A DNA stretch of 64,000 bases from CAWDBV01 sp963800705 (lineage in GTDB: Bacteria; Actinomycetota; Thermoleophilia; Solirubrobacterales; 70-9). A program made the translations under genes and the position numbers. Under the pieces are notes generated by a model. It made no database searches, was not told where the DNA came from, and saw only the letters and a program-made list of their open reading frames with translations. Location: the NCBI GenBank assembly GCA_963800705.1, contig CAWDBV010000002.1:62001-126000 (forward strand), written 5' to 3'. Positions 1 to 8,495 of the stretch are shown piece by piece (position 1 is the first letter of the stretch; each line of letters starts with the position of its first letter).

Positions 1-1
1 G

Positions 2-154
2 TGGATCCGCGCCGGCTACCGGATCGCGCGCACCAACCGGCGAATCTACTCGCTCGGTTGGGTGCACCCGATCGACACGCCGCGAAGCCCGCAGGGCCTG
101 CTCAACGCGCAGGGCAAGCCGAACCCGGCTTTCAACGCCTACAAGTCCAGCTAG
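2..154 (+). CDS. C-terminal end of a probable glycoside hydrolase-like protein (partial)
   Basis: Only the last 50 codons lie in the window; the reading frame is open from base 2 to a TAG at 152-154. The visible peptide contains LGWVHPIDTPRSPQGLL and ends NPAFNAYKSS. A short strand followed by GLL and a terminal PxPAFxAYK resembles the end of (beta/alpha)8 glycosidases of the cellulase/GH5-GH39 type, where the closing helix carries a similar pattern. That family assignment is inference from a few residues. The gene converges on the monooxygenase that follows, whose stop lies 5 nt away. Confidence 0.5.
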   Translation, partial: WIRAGYRIARTNRRIYSLGWVHPIDTPRSPQGLLNAQGKPNPAFNAYKSS

Positions 155-158
155 TCCG

Positions 159-1637
159 CTAGGCCACTTCGTAGGCGCCGGGCTCGAGCTCGGCCGTGCG
201 CTCGGCGTAGGTGCTCCACAGCCAGGGCCACTGGTTCGGATCGTTGCCGTCCTTGTCGACGTACCAGCTCGTGCAGCCGGTGTGCCAGACCGTGTCGGTG
301 AGCGCCGCCCGTAGCTCGGTGTCGAAGCGCTCGGCGGTCTCGCGGCGGACCTCGATCTTGCGCGCGCTTTTTCGCCGCAGCTCATCGAGGGCCGCGATCA
401 CATGTCGCATGCCGGCCTCGGTGACGTGGAATACCGATCCGGTGCCGCCGTTCGTGTTCGGCCCGTAGAGCAGGAACATGTTCGGGAAGTCGGGGACGCT
501 GAGCCCCAGGTAGGCGCGCGGGACCGGCGACCACTCCTCGCCGAGGCTGCGGCCCGCGGCGCCGGTCACCTCCAACGGCGCGACGAAATCGTGGCTGGCG
601 AACCCGGTCGCGAGGACGAGAACGTCGGTGTCGCGCTCGGCGCCGTCGGCGGTGCGGACGCCGGTCGGAGTGACCTCCGTGATCGCGTCGGTGATCAGGT
701 TGACGTTCGGCTTCGTCAGGGTCGGATACCACTCGTCGGTCAGCATCACCCGCTTGCAGCCGAACTCGTCGGTCGGCATCACCTTGGCGCGCAGCTCGGG
801 ATCGGAGATCGCCTTGCGGATCTGGCGACGCCCGACCATTCGGAACGGCGGCATCAGCCACTTCTTTTTTGTCATCGCCGCGGCGCCGAGGTTGTGGGCG
901 TTGAAGATCATCTTCCGGTTCGTTCGCTGGATCGCCGGGAAGCGGTCGAAGAGCCGCTTCTGCCAGTCCCTGTAGGGGCGGTTCCCCTTCGGCACCGTCC
1001 AGCCCGGCGTGCGCTGGTAGACGTCGAGCCGCTCGACCTCGGGCTGGATCGCCGGCACGACCTGGATCGCGCTGCAGCCGGTGCCGATCACCGCGATCCG
1101 CTTCCCGTCGTGCTCGAGGCCTTGCGGCCAGCGTGCGGTGTGGAACGACGGGCCCTCGAATGAATCGAGGCCGGGGATCTCGGGCACGGTCGGGTTCGAG
1201 AGCTGGCCGCAGGCGGCGACCAGGACGTCGGCCTCGTGGGTGCCCTCGGCGAGCTCGAGGACCCACTTGCCGCGTGAGTCGTCCCAGGCCGCGCTCTTGA
1301 CCTCGGTCCCGGTGCGGATCCGGTCGGAGATCCCGTCGCGGCGCACGATGTCCTCGAAGTAGCGCTGGATCTCGGCCTGCGGAGCGAAGCGCTGCGACCA
1401 GCGCGGGTTGGGCTCGAAGGAGAACTCGTAGAAGTGGGAGGGGACGTCGCACTGGGCCCCCGGATAGGTGTTGCGGTGCCAGACGCCGCCGATCCGCTCG
1501 TCCTTCTCGAACACGGTCGCGTCTTCGTACCCGGCCCGATGCAGCATCACCAGCGCGCCGATCCCGCTCATCCCGCCGCCGACGATCGCGACCGAGGGCC
1601 TTCCGCCGCGGGCGCCGTTCTCGCTCGTTGGCTGCAT
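159..1637 (-). CDS. Flavin-containing (Baeyer-Villiger-type) monooxygenase
   Basis: A 492-residue FAD- and NADPH-dependent monooxygenase, expected to insert oxygen into a ketone or aldehyde substrate or to oxygenate a soft heteroatom in the cytoplasm. The FAD Rossmann motif is GGGMSG at residues 20-25, the second dinucleotide site is IGTGCSA, and the segment FEGPSFHTARWP near residues 157-168 matches the Baeyer-Villiger fingerprint FxGxxxHxxxW(P/D). The late ATGF motif is also present. I chose the ATG at 1637 rather than an upstream in-frame ATG: a TAACTT hexamer lies exactly 7 nt before it, and the longer form would run into the divergent lipoprotein gene. Substrate cannot be read from sequence. 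Confidence 0.9.
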   Translation of the reverse strand: MQPTSENGARGGRPSVAIVGGGMSGIGALVMLHRAGYEDATVFEKDERIGGVWHRNTYPGAQCDVPSHFYEFSFEPNPRWSQRFAPQAEIQRYFEDIVRRDGISDRIRTGTEVKSAAWDDSRGKWVLELAEGTHEADVLVAACGQLSNPTVPEIPGLDSFEGPSFHTARWPQGLEHDGKRIAVIGTGCSAIQVVPAIQPEVERLDVYQRTPGWTVPKGNRPYRDWQKRLFDRFPAIQRTNRKMIFNAHNLGAAAMTKKKWLMPPFRMVGRRQIRKAISDPELRAKVMPTDEFGCKRVMLTDEWYPTLTKPNVNLITDAITEVTPTGVRTADGAERDTDVLVLATGFASHDFVAPLEVTGAAGRSLGEEWSPVPRAYLGLSVPDFPNMFLLYGPNTNGGTGSVFHVTEAGMRHVIAALDELRRKSARKIEVRRETAERFDTELRAALTDTVWHTGCTSWYVDKDGNDPNQWPWLWSTYAERTAELEPGAYEVA

Positions 1638-1644
1638 GCGAAAG

Positions 1645-1654
1645 AAGTTAACTT
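1645..1654. promoter_or_regulatory. Shared palindromic -10 element of two divergent genes
   Basis: The 10-bp palindrome AAGTTAACTT supplies TAACTT on each strand. It lies 7 nt before the monooxygenase ATG on the minus strand and 9 nt before the lipoprotein ATG on the plus strand. With only 26 nt between the two start codons, both messages are probably leaderless and the two promoters cannot be occupied at once. This is inferred from spacing. Confidence 0.5.
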
Positions 1655-1663
1655 GATGTCGCA

Positions 1664-2230
1664 ATGGGCGGCGAGCAAGGAGGCCGGCAACCTCGTGTCG
1701 CGGCGGCGACATCCGGCGCGATCGCGGCGCTGATTTTGGGCGGCTGCTCGCTCGAGCCCGAGGCCCCGGAGGAGATCCCGCCGCCGCCGGCGACCAAGGA
1801 GGGCTCCAACCAGGGCAAGGTCGGCGACGCGATACGGCTCAGCGGCGGCGACGTCGAGATGCCGATCGACGTGCGGGTGCGGCTCGTGCGCGTGATCGAC
1901 CCGCTGCCCGCCGGCTCCAGCGACCAGGTCAACGGGCCGAAGCGCTTCGTCGGGGTCGAGCTCGAGCTCGAGAACGTGGGGACCGTTGCCTATGACGAGG
2001 CGCCGCTCGGCGCCTCGACGATGACGACCTCCGACGGCGCCGAGGCATCGCGAGCCTCGGTGACGAGCGGCCTCTGCGCACAGAGGTTCCCCTCCAACCT
2101 CAGGGTGCCTCCGGGCCAGAAGCGCGAAACCTGCGCGACGTTCGAGCTCGATCCCAGGCAGCGCCCGGCGAGCTTCGAGTTCGCGCTCGACTCGGGATTC
2201 GGCTCCGAAGTAGCCGAATGGATGCTCTGA
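1664..2230 (+). CDS. Lipoprotein with DUF4352-like domain
   Basis: A 188-residue exported protein. The N-terminus has a hydrophobic stretch AAATSGAIAALILGGC, whose LGGC is a lipobox, so it is likely lipidated at Cys28 and held on the outer face of the membrane. After a Pro/Glu-rich linker the body (about residues 50-188) alternates short strands, including FVGVELELENVG and a C-terminal FEFALDSGFGSEV. This fits the DUF4352/telokin-like immunoglobulin fold often found on actinobacterial lipoproteins. Two further cysteines may form a disulfide. Function unknown. A Shine-Dalgarno-like AAGGAGG lies inside the start of the gene but no in-frame start follows it. Confidence 0.75.
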   Translation: MGGEQGGRQPRVAAATSGAIAALILGGCSLEPEAPEEIPPPPATKEGSNQGKVGDAIRLSGGDVEMPIDVRVRLVRVIDPLPAGSSDQVNGPKRFVGVELELENVGTVAYDEAPLGASTMTTSDGAEASRASVTSGLCAQRFPSNLRVPPGQKRETCATFELDPRQRPASFEFALDSGFGSEVAEWML

Positions 2231-2290
2231 GCGCGTAGAATTCTGATCCCAGCCAGGAGGCCGCCATCAGGCGCCACGAGGAGGACTGAG

Positions 2291-2881
2291 ATGGCAGACA
2301 CCGAGACCACCGAGCTTTCGTCGACCGACGAGACCGCTGCGCTTCCCGATCTGACCGGGGAAGATAGCCCGACCAACGTCCTTCCCGACGTCGAGCCGCT
2401 CGAGGGCCAGACGCGGGACCAGATCCGCAGGCGCCTCGGCCTCGACGGCCCGCGGCCGCCGCGGGGACTCGCCACCGGGGGCCCGTCCTGGAGTCTCCCC
2501 GACAACTGGAAGGCGATCACGCTGGCGTTGATCGCCGGAGCGATCCTCACCGCGCTCGCCTTCGCGCTGCTCGGCGGATCGGACGGCACATCGGAGGGAT
2601 CGAGCGGCGATCCCGACATCGCGCTGCCCAGCTCCGCCGAGGTCTCCGACTCCGAGGAGGAGGAGGCGCCGGCGCCGACGACCGAGGAGGAGCCGGCCGC
2701 CGAGGAGGAATCCTCCGGAGGCGGTGGAAACAGCGGCGGCGGCAATTCCGCGCCGACCGGCGGCGCGACCGCCCCGCCCCCGGCGCCTCCCGTCGAGCAG
2801 CCGGTCGACGTCCCCGAGCCTGAGCCGGTGCCCCCGCCCTCGCAGCCGCCGCCGGGACTCGGGCTTCCGGGCACTCCCTGA
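2291..2881 (+). CDS. Single-pass membrane protein with Pro/Glu-rich extracellular tail
   Basis: 196 residues, not recognised as a known family. About 75 acidic cytoplasmic residues (Thr/Glu-rich) precede one membrane helix near residues 77-100 (ITLALIAGAILTALAFALLG). A low-complexity exterior follows: Glu-rich EEEEAPAP, Gly-rich GGGGNSGGG, then Pro-rich to the end. The ATG is preceded by a good ribosome site (GAGGAGG), and a TAGAAT hexamer lies about 50 nt upstream, so unlike many neighbours it has a leader. The layout suggests a wall-spanning linker or a sensor without an enzymatic domain. Confidence 0.7.
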   Translation: MADTETTELSSTDETAALPDLTGEDSPTNVLPDVEPLEGQTRDQIRRRLGLDGPRPPRGLATGGPSWSLPDNWKAITLALIAGAILTALAFALLGGSDGTSEGSSGDPDIALPSSAEVSDSEEEEAPAPTTEEEPAAEEESSGGGGNSGGGNSAPTGGATAPPPAPPVEQPVDVPEPEPVPPPSQPPPGLGLPGTP

Positions 2882-2916
2882 TCCGCGACAGCGAGCTGCC
2901 GTGGTCGGACTGGGCG

Positions 2917-3423
2917 ATGCAGCCGGCCGCGATCGAGCGGATCGCCGCCGAGATCGGCGAACGCGATCAGCCCCGGGTACTCGAGCTCGGCGCCGGCGTC
3001 TCGACGGTGCTGCTCGCGCGGGCGGTCGCCGAGGTGGGAGGAGAGCTGACCGCGATCGAGCACGACGAGCAATGGGCAGTGCAGATCTCCGAGCTGCTGG
3101 CGCGCGACGAGCTCCCCGGCTCGCGGGTCGCGCACGCCCCACTCGCCGCTGACGGCTGGTACGAGCGCGAAAGAGTCTTCAGCACCTGCGGCGAGCGCAT
3201 CGACGTACTGGTCGTCGACGGTCCCCCCGCCGGACATTTGCCCGAGGAGCTGATTCGCGCGCCCTCGCTCGAGCTCGCCGGTCGGCTCGCACCCGGCTCG
3301 GCGGTGTTCCTCGACGACGTCCATCGCGCCGCAGAGCGGCGGATCGCCGAGCTGTGGACGGAGCGGCTTGGCACCGAGCCCGTCACAGAGGGAAGGCTCG
3401 CCCGATTAAGCTTCCCGGAGTGA
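2917..3423 (+). CDS. Class I SAM-dependent methyltransferase-like protein
   Basis: At least 168 residues. Motif I is VLELGAGVST, motif II ends in an acidic residue (LTAIEHDE), and DVLVVDGPP followed by AVFLDDVHR matches the post-motif I/IV region of small Rossmann methyltransferases of the class-24/O-methyltransferase group. The upstream in-frame residues SELPWSDWAM look like genuine protein, so the true start may lie a little before 2917 at a non-ATG codon overlapping the previous gene. Its TGA overlaps the GTG of the next gene (GTGA), indicating translational coupling. Substrate unknown. Confidence 0.65.
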   Translation: MQPAAIERIAAEIGERDQPRVLELGAGVSTVLLARAVAEVGGELTAIEHDEQWAVQISELLARDELPGSRVAHAPLAADGWYERERVFSTCGERIDVLVVDGPPAGHLPEELIRAPSLELAGRLAPGSAVFLDDVHRAAERRIAELWTERLGTEPVTEGRLARLSFPE

Positions 3424-4874
3424 GGCGCATCCGCATCCGTATCCGCACACTCGTCGCGGTGGCCGGCGCCACGATCGGCGTCCTCGCCGCCTTCCCGGCA
3501 CCGAGCTCCGCGATCGCGCTCGAGGAGACCTGCATTCTGCCGCTCACCCGCTTCGACTCGGGCACCCTCAACATCCTCTATCCCGACGAGGCGGCGCAGT
3601 ATTGGACCGCCGGCTACCTGGGGCTGCCGGGAACGCGGGTCCGGATCGAGGGCCAATACCCGCACAGCCGCTACATGTCGTTCAACGCCTACGACCCGCT
3701 GCTGCGCCCGGTGGACGCGCTCAGCGACGTCCAGATCCAGCCCGATTCCGGCTCCACCAACCCGTTCGCGGGAGGGGCGAATCGCAACGCCGCGCAACGC
3801 GACTACACCGTCTACATCGAGGGTGGGGCGAAGCCGGCCTCCCCGGCCTCGAACACGATCTACACCGGAGACCTGAATCTCGCCGGCGCCTTCATCTACC
3901 GGATCTACATCCCCGACGCCGGGCAGGACGAGTTCGGCGGGGTCGGGCTGCCGCGGGCATTCCTCGAGATACCCGGCCTCGGCGACCTCGAGATCAGCCT
4001 CCTCGATTGCTCCCGGCTCTCGAAGCCCTCCGGACAGCAGCTCAACGACATCTTCTCGTCGCTCGGCTCGTCCTCGCAGCTCGACATCGTCTCGCCCGGC
4101 GGATATCCGAACCCCGAGTTCACGAAGTTCGTCAACCTCGGCGTCGCGGCCGTCGGCGTGATCTTCGGCAGCCCGGGCACCGAGGAGATCCGCGACGCCC
4201 TCCAGGGCCCGCTGGTCGACCTCGCCGGCAGCGGCGGCTTCGCCTCCAACATCGACAACGCCTACGTCTCGGCGGTGATCAACCGCTCGTTCGGCCAGGT
4301 GGCGGTGGTCCGCGCCCGCGCTCCGACTTTCGCCGACACCCGCGGCGGCGCCGCGACGATGCCGGCGGGCGTCGACCTGCGCTACTTCTCGATGTGCCAG
4401 AACGAGGCCGCAACGCAGCGCTTCATCGCCTGCCGCTCCGACGACCAAACCGCTGTCGACCAGAACGGCTACTTCAACTACGTGATCTCGACCGCGCCCG
4501 AGCGCCCCTCCAATGCGAGGCTCGAATGCGGCTTCACCTGGATGCCGTGGGGGCCGGTCGCGCGCGGGTTGCTGATCTACCGCCACATGCTTCCCGACCC
4601 GGGCTTCACCGAGTCGATCCAGAACGCGACCTTCCGCAACGAGCGCGCGACGATGGGCGAGTACCTGCCGACCGTCTCCTACGCGAAGACCCGCGCCGAC
4701 TTCGAGCGCCTCGGCTGCCCGACCACCGCAACCGGATCCGGCGCGGCGGCGGGCACGGTGACCCGGTCCTCGGCCACCGGAAAGCGCGCCAACGCGCTCC
4801 GGCTCTGCAAGAAGAAGAAGCGCGCCAAGAAGCGCAAGCGCTGCCGGCGCAAGGCGCGCAAGCTCCCTGCCTGA
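3420..4874 (+). CDS. Secreted protein of unknown function with basic Cys tail
   Basis: 484 residues from a GTG that overlaps the upstream stop (GTGA). This start gives a clean Sec signal: RIRIRIR, a hydrophobic core, then SSAIA. The mature part has RYMSFNAYDP near the N-terminus and RDYTVYIEGG, IYTGD and FIYRIYIPD further on, a beta-rich body recalling uncharacterised actinobacterial secreted proteins of DUF1214-like type; that similarity is tentative. The last 25 residues are ALRLCKKKK...RKRCRRKARKLPA, a Cys-x(11)-Cys basic tail also found on other exported proteins in this window. No catalytic motif was recognised. It converges on the next gene with 6 nt between stops. Confidence 0.8.
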   Translation: MRRIRIRIRTLVAVAGATIGVLAAFPAPSSAIALEETCILPLTRFDSGTLNILYPDEAAQYWTAGYLGLPGTRVRIEGQYPHSRYMSFNAYDPLLRPVDALSDVQIQPDSGSTNPFAGGANRNAAQRDYTVYIEGGAKPASPASNTIYTGDLNLAGAFIYRIYIPDAGQDEFGGVGLPRAFLEIPGLGDLEISLLDCSRLSKPSGQQLNDIFSSLGSSSQLDIVSPGGYPNPEFTKFVNLGVAAVGVIFGSPGTEEIRDALQGPLVDLAGSGGFASNIDNAYVSAVINRSFGQVAVVRARAPTFADTRGGAATMPAGVDLRYFSMCQNEAATQRFIACRSDDQTAVDQNGYFNYVISTAPERPSNARLECGFTWMPWGPVARGLLIYRHMLPDPGFTESIQNATFRNERATMGEYLPTVSYAKTRADFERLGCPTTATGSGAAAGTVTRSSATGKRANALRLCKKKKRAKKRKRCRRKARKLPA

Positions 4875-4880
4875 GGCGCC

Positions 4881-5669
4881 CTAGCGGTAGCCGAGCTGGG
4901 TGAGGAACTTGGCGAGCGCGCGCCCGAAGCGGGTGCCCTCGGCTTTGCGGGCGAGGTTCAGCCCCGGGGCACAGTTGCCGAGCAGGCACTGGTCGCCGGC
5001 GATCGCGGCCAGCACCGGCTTCGTGATCCCCTTGCCCTTGCGTCGCTTGTAGAAGCGCTTCTTGCCGGCCAGGTCCTGGCGGATCAGGGCCGGGAACTGC
5101 TTCGTGATGTCGTTCATGGCGCCGTTCTGGAACTGCCAGATCTGCGGCGGGTACTCGGAGTCGGCGAACGACCCGAATCGGTATGCGAAGCGGCCGTCGA
5201 CGCTCTTGAACTCGGAGAAGCCGTCGCCGGTGAGGTCGGCGAACATGTAGCCCTGATCGAGGAAGTCGTGGCGCAGCCCGAGCACGTTCCCGGCGGCGTC
5301 GAAGCGGTAGATCATCGAGGTGAAGCAGCAGTGGGCGCCGCCGGTGAAGAGGTCGAAGACGACCTCGGGCTCGGGGTTCGCGTCGAGCTGCAGGACGGAG
5401 ACCGAGGGCTTCTGGCCGCCGTATGCCGGGCTGAGCAGGCACTGAGTGCAGGTCGAGTCGGCGGCGATGTCGAGGACGTTGGCGCCGTTGCGGGCGATGA
5501 TCAGCCGCACGTTCCTGAACCCGGTCCCGTTCGGGAGCGTGTCGTAGGTCATCTTCGCGCTCACGTTGCCGAGCGCCGCGGTGTCCTCGGCGGCCGATGC
5601 GCTCGCCGGCATCGCGGCCACCGAGATCAGCGCAACGGTTACCGCCAGAAGAGCCTTCTTAAGTCCCAT
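4881..5669 (-). CDS. Secreted VCBS/FG-GAP-like protein
   Basis: 262 residues. The signal peptide (LKKALLAVTVALISVAA, cleavage after ASA) was used to choose the ATG at 5669 over a longer reading that would enter the upstream methyltransferase. The mature part contains LDANPEPEVVFDLFTGG and FADLTGDGFSEF, calcium-loop-like DxxGDG repeats typical of integrin/FG-GAP beta-propeller blades, although only two blades are evident. Paired cysteines (CTQC, HCCF) suggest disulfides. A TAGAAT lies 11 nt before the start. It ends a five-gene minus-strand run. Confidence 0.7.
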   Translation of the reverse strand: MGLKKALLAVTVALISVAAMPASASAAEDTAALGNVSAKMTYDTLPNGTGFRNVRLIIARNGANVLDIAADSTCTQCLLSPAYGGQKPSVSVLQLDANPEPEVVFDLFTGGAHCCFTSMIYRFDAAGNVLGLRHDFLDQGYMFADLTGDGFSEFKSVDGRFAYRFGSFADSEYPPQIWQFQNGAMNDITKQFPALIRQDLAGKKRFYKRRKGKGITKPVLAAIAGDQCLLGNCAPGLNLARKAEGTRFGRALAKFLTQLGYR

Positions 5670-5683
5670 GCCTGGGCCGGATT

Positions 5684-6364
5684 CTATCCGCTCGCCCGCC
5701 AGGCACGGACCATGTAACCGGCGTGCTTGCGCTCGACCTCGACCCGCCCGAAGCCGCTTTCGGTGAACAGGTCGCGCAGCTGCGGCTCGGTGTAGTTGAA
5801 GATCGGGCACTTGTTGATCCACTCGTAGCGGACCTTGCGGACCGGGCCCTTGACCGGGGTCCAGCGCGGGAAGCTCGCGATCGCGGCGCCGCGCTCCGAG
5901 CACAGCGCCGCCATCCGGTCGGTGAAGTCCTGGGGCCGATCGAGATAGTCGAAGAGCCCGAGCGCCGCGATCAGGTCGAAGCTGCCGTCGAGCTCGACCT
6001 CGAGGAAGCCGCCGCTGACGAGCTGTGCCCGCTCGCCGAAGCGCTGCATCCGCCGCCCGGCGAGCTCGAGCATCGGACCCGAGAAGTCGACCCCTACGTA
6101 CTTGCCGCCGCCGCTCGCCTCGAGCATCTGCTCGCCGACCCGCGCCGATCCGCAGCCGATGTCGAGGATGCGGGGGCTCTCGAGCGAGCCCGCCAGCTCG
6201 GCCGCGGCGTCGGCTCGGTAGAAGAGCCCGGGACGAAGCAGGCGCTGGAGGCGGCCTTCGCCGCCCTCGTCCTCGTAGAGCTCGTCAAACGAGGACGCCG
6301 CGCTCTGAAAGTGCTCTTGAACCTGTTCGGCTGTCTGCTCGGATTTCGTCGAGGGCTTGTTCAT
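5684..6364 (-). CDS. Class I SAM-dependent methyltransferase
   Basis: 226 residues. Motif I is RILDIGCGSARVGE, motif II YVGVDFSG, motif III FDLIAALGLFDYL, and a late ERGAAIASFPR strand completes the Rossmann fold. The nearest pattern is UbiE/MenG-like small-molecule methyltransferases. The ATG lies inside the 3' end of the deacetylase gene, an 80-nt overlap; there is no later start that keeps the conserved N-terminal helix (EQVQEHFQSAASSFDELY). Close linkage to the polysaccharide deacetylase hints at a role in envelope glycan or lipid modification, but that is context only. Confidence 0.8.
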   Translation of the reverse strand: MNKPSTKSEQTAEQVQEHFQSAASSFDELYEDEGGEGRLQRLLRPGLFYRADAAAELAGSLESPRILDIGCGSARVGEQMLEASGGGKYVGVDFSGPMLELAGRRMQRFGERAQLVSGGFLEVELDGSFDLIAALGLFDYLDRPQDFTDRMAALCSERGAAIASFPRWTPVKGPVRKVRYEWINKCPIFNYTEPQLRDLFTESGFGRVEVERKHAGYMVRAWRASG

Positions 6365-7193
6365 GGGTTGCGATCCGGTGCTGTTCGGCGATCTTCTTTA
6401 TGCGCGGGACGACCCTGCGCCGGCCGGGAGTGTTGCGGATCGTGTGGTAGGAGGCCACCGCCCTCTGCCGCGCGGACGCCTCGCCGGGCAGGTTGGCGCG
6501 CAGGGGCTTTGGGTCGATCTCGTAGGGGTGGAAGTAGAGCGGCGGCCACTCGGTCGCGGAGAGGATCGAGCCCAGCCCCCGGCGCAGGACCGGCGCCGGC
6601 AGCACCCGCCAGTAGCTGCCCCCGCCCATCGGCAGCGTCAAGGGCCCCGCCCGCCAGACCGCGATCGGGAACTCGTGCAGCGTCCGCCCCGAAGGAAGCT
6701 CGAGCTCGTACGGCGCCGCCGGTACCGGCGTGACCCGGTTCGGGATCTTGCGCGAGTCATAGAGGCTCGAGTCGTAGGCGAAGCCGAGCTCGGCGAGGAT
6801 CTCGAAAGCCCAGACCGTGTCGCGGTTGATCGAGAACGCCGGGGCGCGGTAGCCCGCGGGCCGGCTCCCCGCCAGGCCCTCGATCAGCTCCGCGCATCCC
6901 TCGACGTCGCGGCGGAAGTCGTCCGGGGACTGGTCGAACACCTTCTCGTGCGCGGTGCCGTGGCAGGCGAGCTCGTCGCCGCGCCTCGCGATCTCACGGA
7001 TCACGTCGGGGTGGTGCTTGAGCGTCATCGCGAGCACGAAGAAGGTCGCTTTCGCGTCGAGCTCGTCGAGGAGCTCGAAGATCGCGCCCATCTGGCGTTC
7101 GAAGGCCTGGCTGGGCTTGTCCCAGCCCTCGACCCCGACGTGGCGGTGGACGAGCTGCTGATAGTCCTCGAGATCGAAGCTGAGCAGGATCAG
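6285..7193 (-). CDS. Polysaccharide deacetylase family protein (DUF3473 type)
   Basis: 302 residues. The N-terminus carries LILLSFDLEDY (catalytic Asp-Asp-like SFDLED), then ATFFVLAMTLKHHPD and CHGTAHE (metal-binding His). The RDVEGC...GYRAPAFSI segment is typical of NodB deacetylases of the exosortase/EPS-associated subgroup, whose C-terminal DUF3473 extension is seen here as FPIAVWRAGPLTLPMGGGSY and YFHPYEID. It should remove N-acetyl groups from an extracellular or lipid-linked glycan. The only start compatible with the family N-terminus is CTG at 7193, overlapping the upstream stop as CTGA, with AAGGAG 11 nt upstream. This is an unusual start and deserves confirmation. Confidence 0.85.
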   Translation of the reverse strand: MILLSFDLEDYQQLVHRHVGVEGWDKPSQAFERQMGAIFELLDELDAKATFFVLAMTLKHHPDVIREIARRGDELACHGTAHEKVFDQSPDDFRRDVEGCAELIEGLAGSRPAGYRAPAFSINRDTVWAFEILAELGFAYDSSLYDSRKIPNRVTPVPAAPYELELPSGRTLHEFPIAVWRAGPLTLPMGGGSYWRVLPAPVLRRGLGSILSATEWPPLYFHPYEIDPKPLRANLPGEASARQRAVASYHTIRNTPGRRRVVPRIKKIAEQHRIATHEQALDEIRADSRTGSRALSERGVLV

Positions 7194-8485
7194 AGGTACC
7201 CGATCTCCTTCGCCTCGTGCTCGAGCTCGTCGCGGAACTTCGGGTGGGCGATCGCAATCAGCCGCTCGGTCCGCTCGCGGATCGAGGCGCCGCGCAGCTC
7301 GGCGACCCCATGCTCGGTGACGACGTTGTCGACGATGTTCTTGAACGACGTGACGGCGGCGCCGGGGTGGAGCTTGGAGACGATCCGGGAGGCCGATTCG
7401 TCGCTGGGCGTCGAGTGGAGGACGATGAACGACTGCCCATCGGGGCAGAAGAGCGAACCGCGGATGTAGTCGGCCTGGCCGCCGGTCGATGACCAGTAGT
7501 CGGTGCCGAGCGACTCCGAGGCGCACTGGCCGAGGAAGTCGACCTCGAGCGTCGCGTTGATCGCGGTCATCTTCGGCTGCTGCCCGATGATCCGCTGGTC
7601 GTTGGTGTGGTCGACCGGCCAGAGCTCGACCCCCGGGTTCTCGGCGGCGAACTCGATCAGCTCCATGCTGCCGAGGACGGTTGTCGTGATCGCCTTGTTG
7701 CGGTGCATCGTCTTGCGCGAGCCGTTGACCGCGCCAGACTCGATCAGCCCGACGAAGCCGTCGCCGAATAGCTCGGTGTGGATGCCGAGGTCCTTGTGGC
7801 CGCCGAGCATGCGGAGCACCTGGTCGGGAACGGAGCCGATCCCGGCCTGGAGCGTGGCGCCGTCGGGGATCCGCTCGACGATTAGCTCGGCGATCTTGCG
7901 GTCGAGCTCGCCGCCTTCGCGCGGCGGCACCTCGGTGAGCTCGTAGTCGGCCTCGCACCAGCCCACCACGTCGCTGATGTGGACCTGGTTCTCGCCGAAG
8001 CAGCGAGGCAGCTGCGCGTTCGCCTCGATGAAGAACGGCACCTCGCCGATCATCGCCGCCAGGTACTCGGCGTGAGGGCCGAGCGAGAAGTAGCCGTGCT
8101 CGTCGGGCGGCGCCGAGGCGGTGAGCGCCAGCGAGCGCTTCGTGACCCGCTTCATCAGCGCCGGGATGTCGCTGAAGTTGTTGGGAACGAGGTCGCAGTG
8201 CCCGGCGTGGAAGGCGTCGCGGTTGTGCGGGGACAGGAACCAGGAGACGTGCCGCAGCCCCGGCACCTTGTCCTCTATGTGAGGGCGGCCGCGGAGCGGC
8301 AGCATCTGGTGGATGCGGACGTCGTTGCGTTCGAAGCCCGCCTCGAGCGCGTCGATCACGGTCTTCGGCTCTCCATTGGCGAGGCCGACGATCAGGTCGG
8401 CGCCGTCGCCGAAGTGGTCGAGGACCGCGGCGGGTTCGGTCTTCCTCTGGCCGAGGGCGGCGGCGACGGTGGAGGGACCGGACAC
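7190..8485 (-). CDS. Acetyl-CoA hydrolase/transferase (4-hydroxybutyrate CoA-transferase-like)
   Basis: 431 residues, the usual size for the Cat1/Cat2-type class I CoA-transferases. The N-terminal domain begins with VLDHFGDGADLIVGLANGEP and the C-terminal domain carries LQAGIGSVPDQVL, then GIHTELFGDGFVGLIESGAV, where the Glu of TELF is the expected covalent CoA-carrying residue. Later GGQADYIRGS matches the family. It moves CoA between carboxylates such as acetate, butyrate or 4-hydroxybutyrate. The start is GTG; the stop overlaps the deacetylase CTG. The preceding gene ends 10 nt upstream, so cotranscription with the MpaB-like gene is likely. Confidence 0.9.
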   Translation of the reverse strand: MSGPSTVAAALGQRKTEPAAVLDHFGDGADLIVGLANGEPKTVIDALEAGFERNDVRIHQMLPLRGRPHIEDKVPGLRHVSWFLSPHNRDAFHAGHCDLVPNNFSDIPALMKRVTKRSLALTASAPPDEHGYFSLGPHAEYLAAMIGEVPFFIEANAQLPRCFGENQVHISDVVGWCEADYELTEVPPREGGELDRKIAELIVERIPDGATLQAGIGSVPDQVLRMLGGHKDLGIHTELFGDGFVGLIESGAVNGSRKTMHRNKAITTTVLGSMELIEFAAENPGVELWPVDHTNDQRIIGQQPKMTAINATLEVDFLGQCASESLGTDYWSSTGGQADYIRGSLFCPDGQSFIVLHSTPSDESASRIVSKLHPGAAVTSFKNIVDNVVTEHGVAELRGASIRERTERLIAIAHPKFRDELEHEAKEIGYL

Positions 8486-8495
8486 GGGCCCGAGC

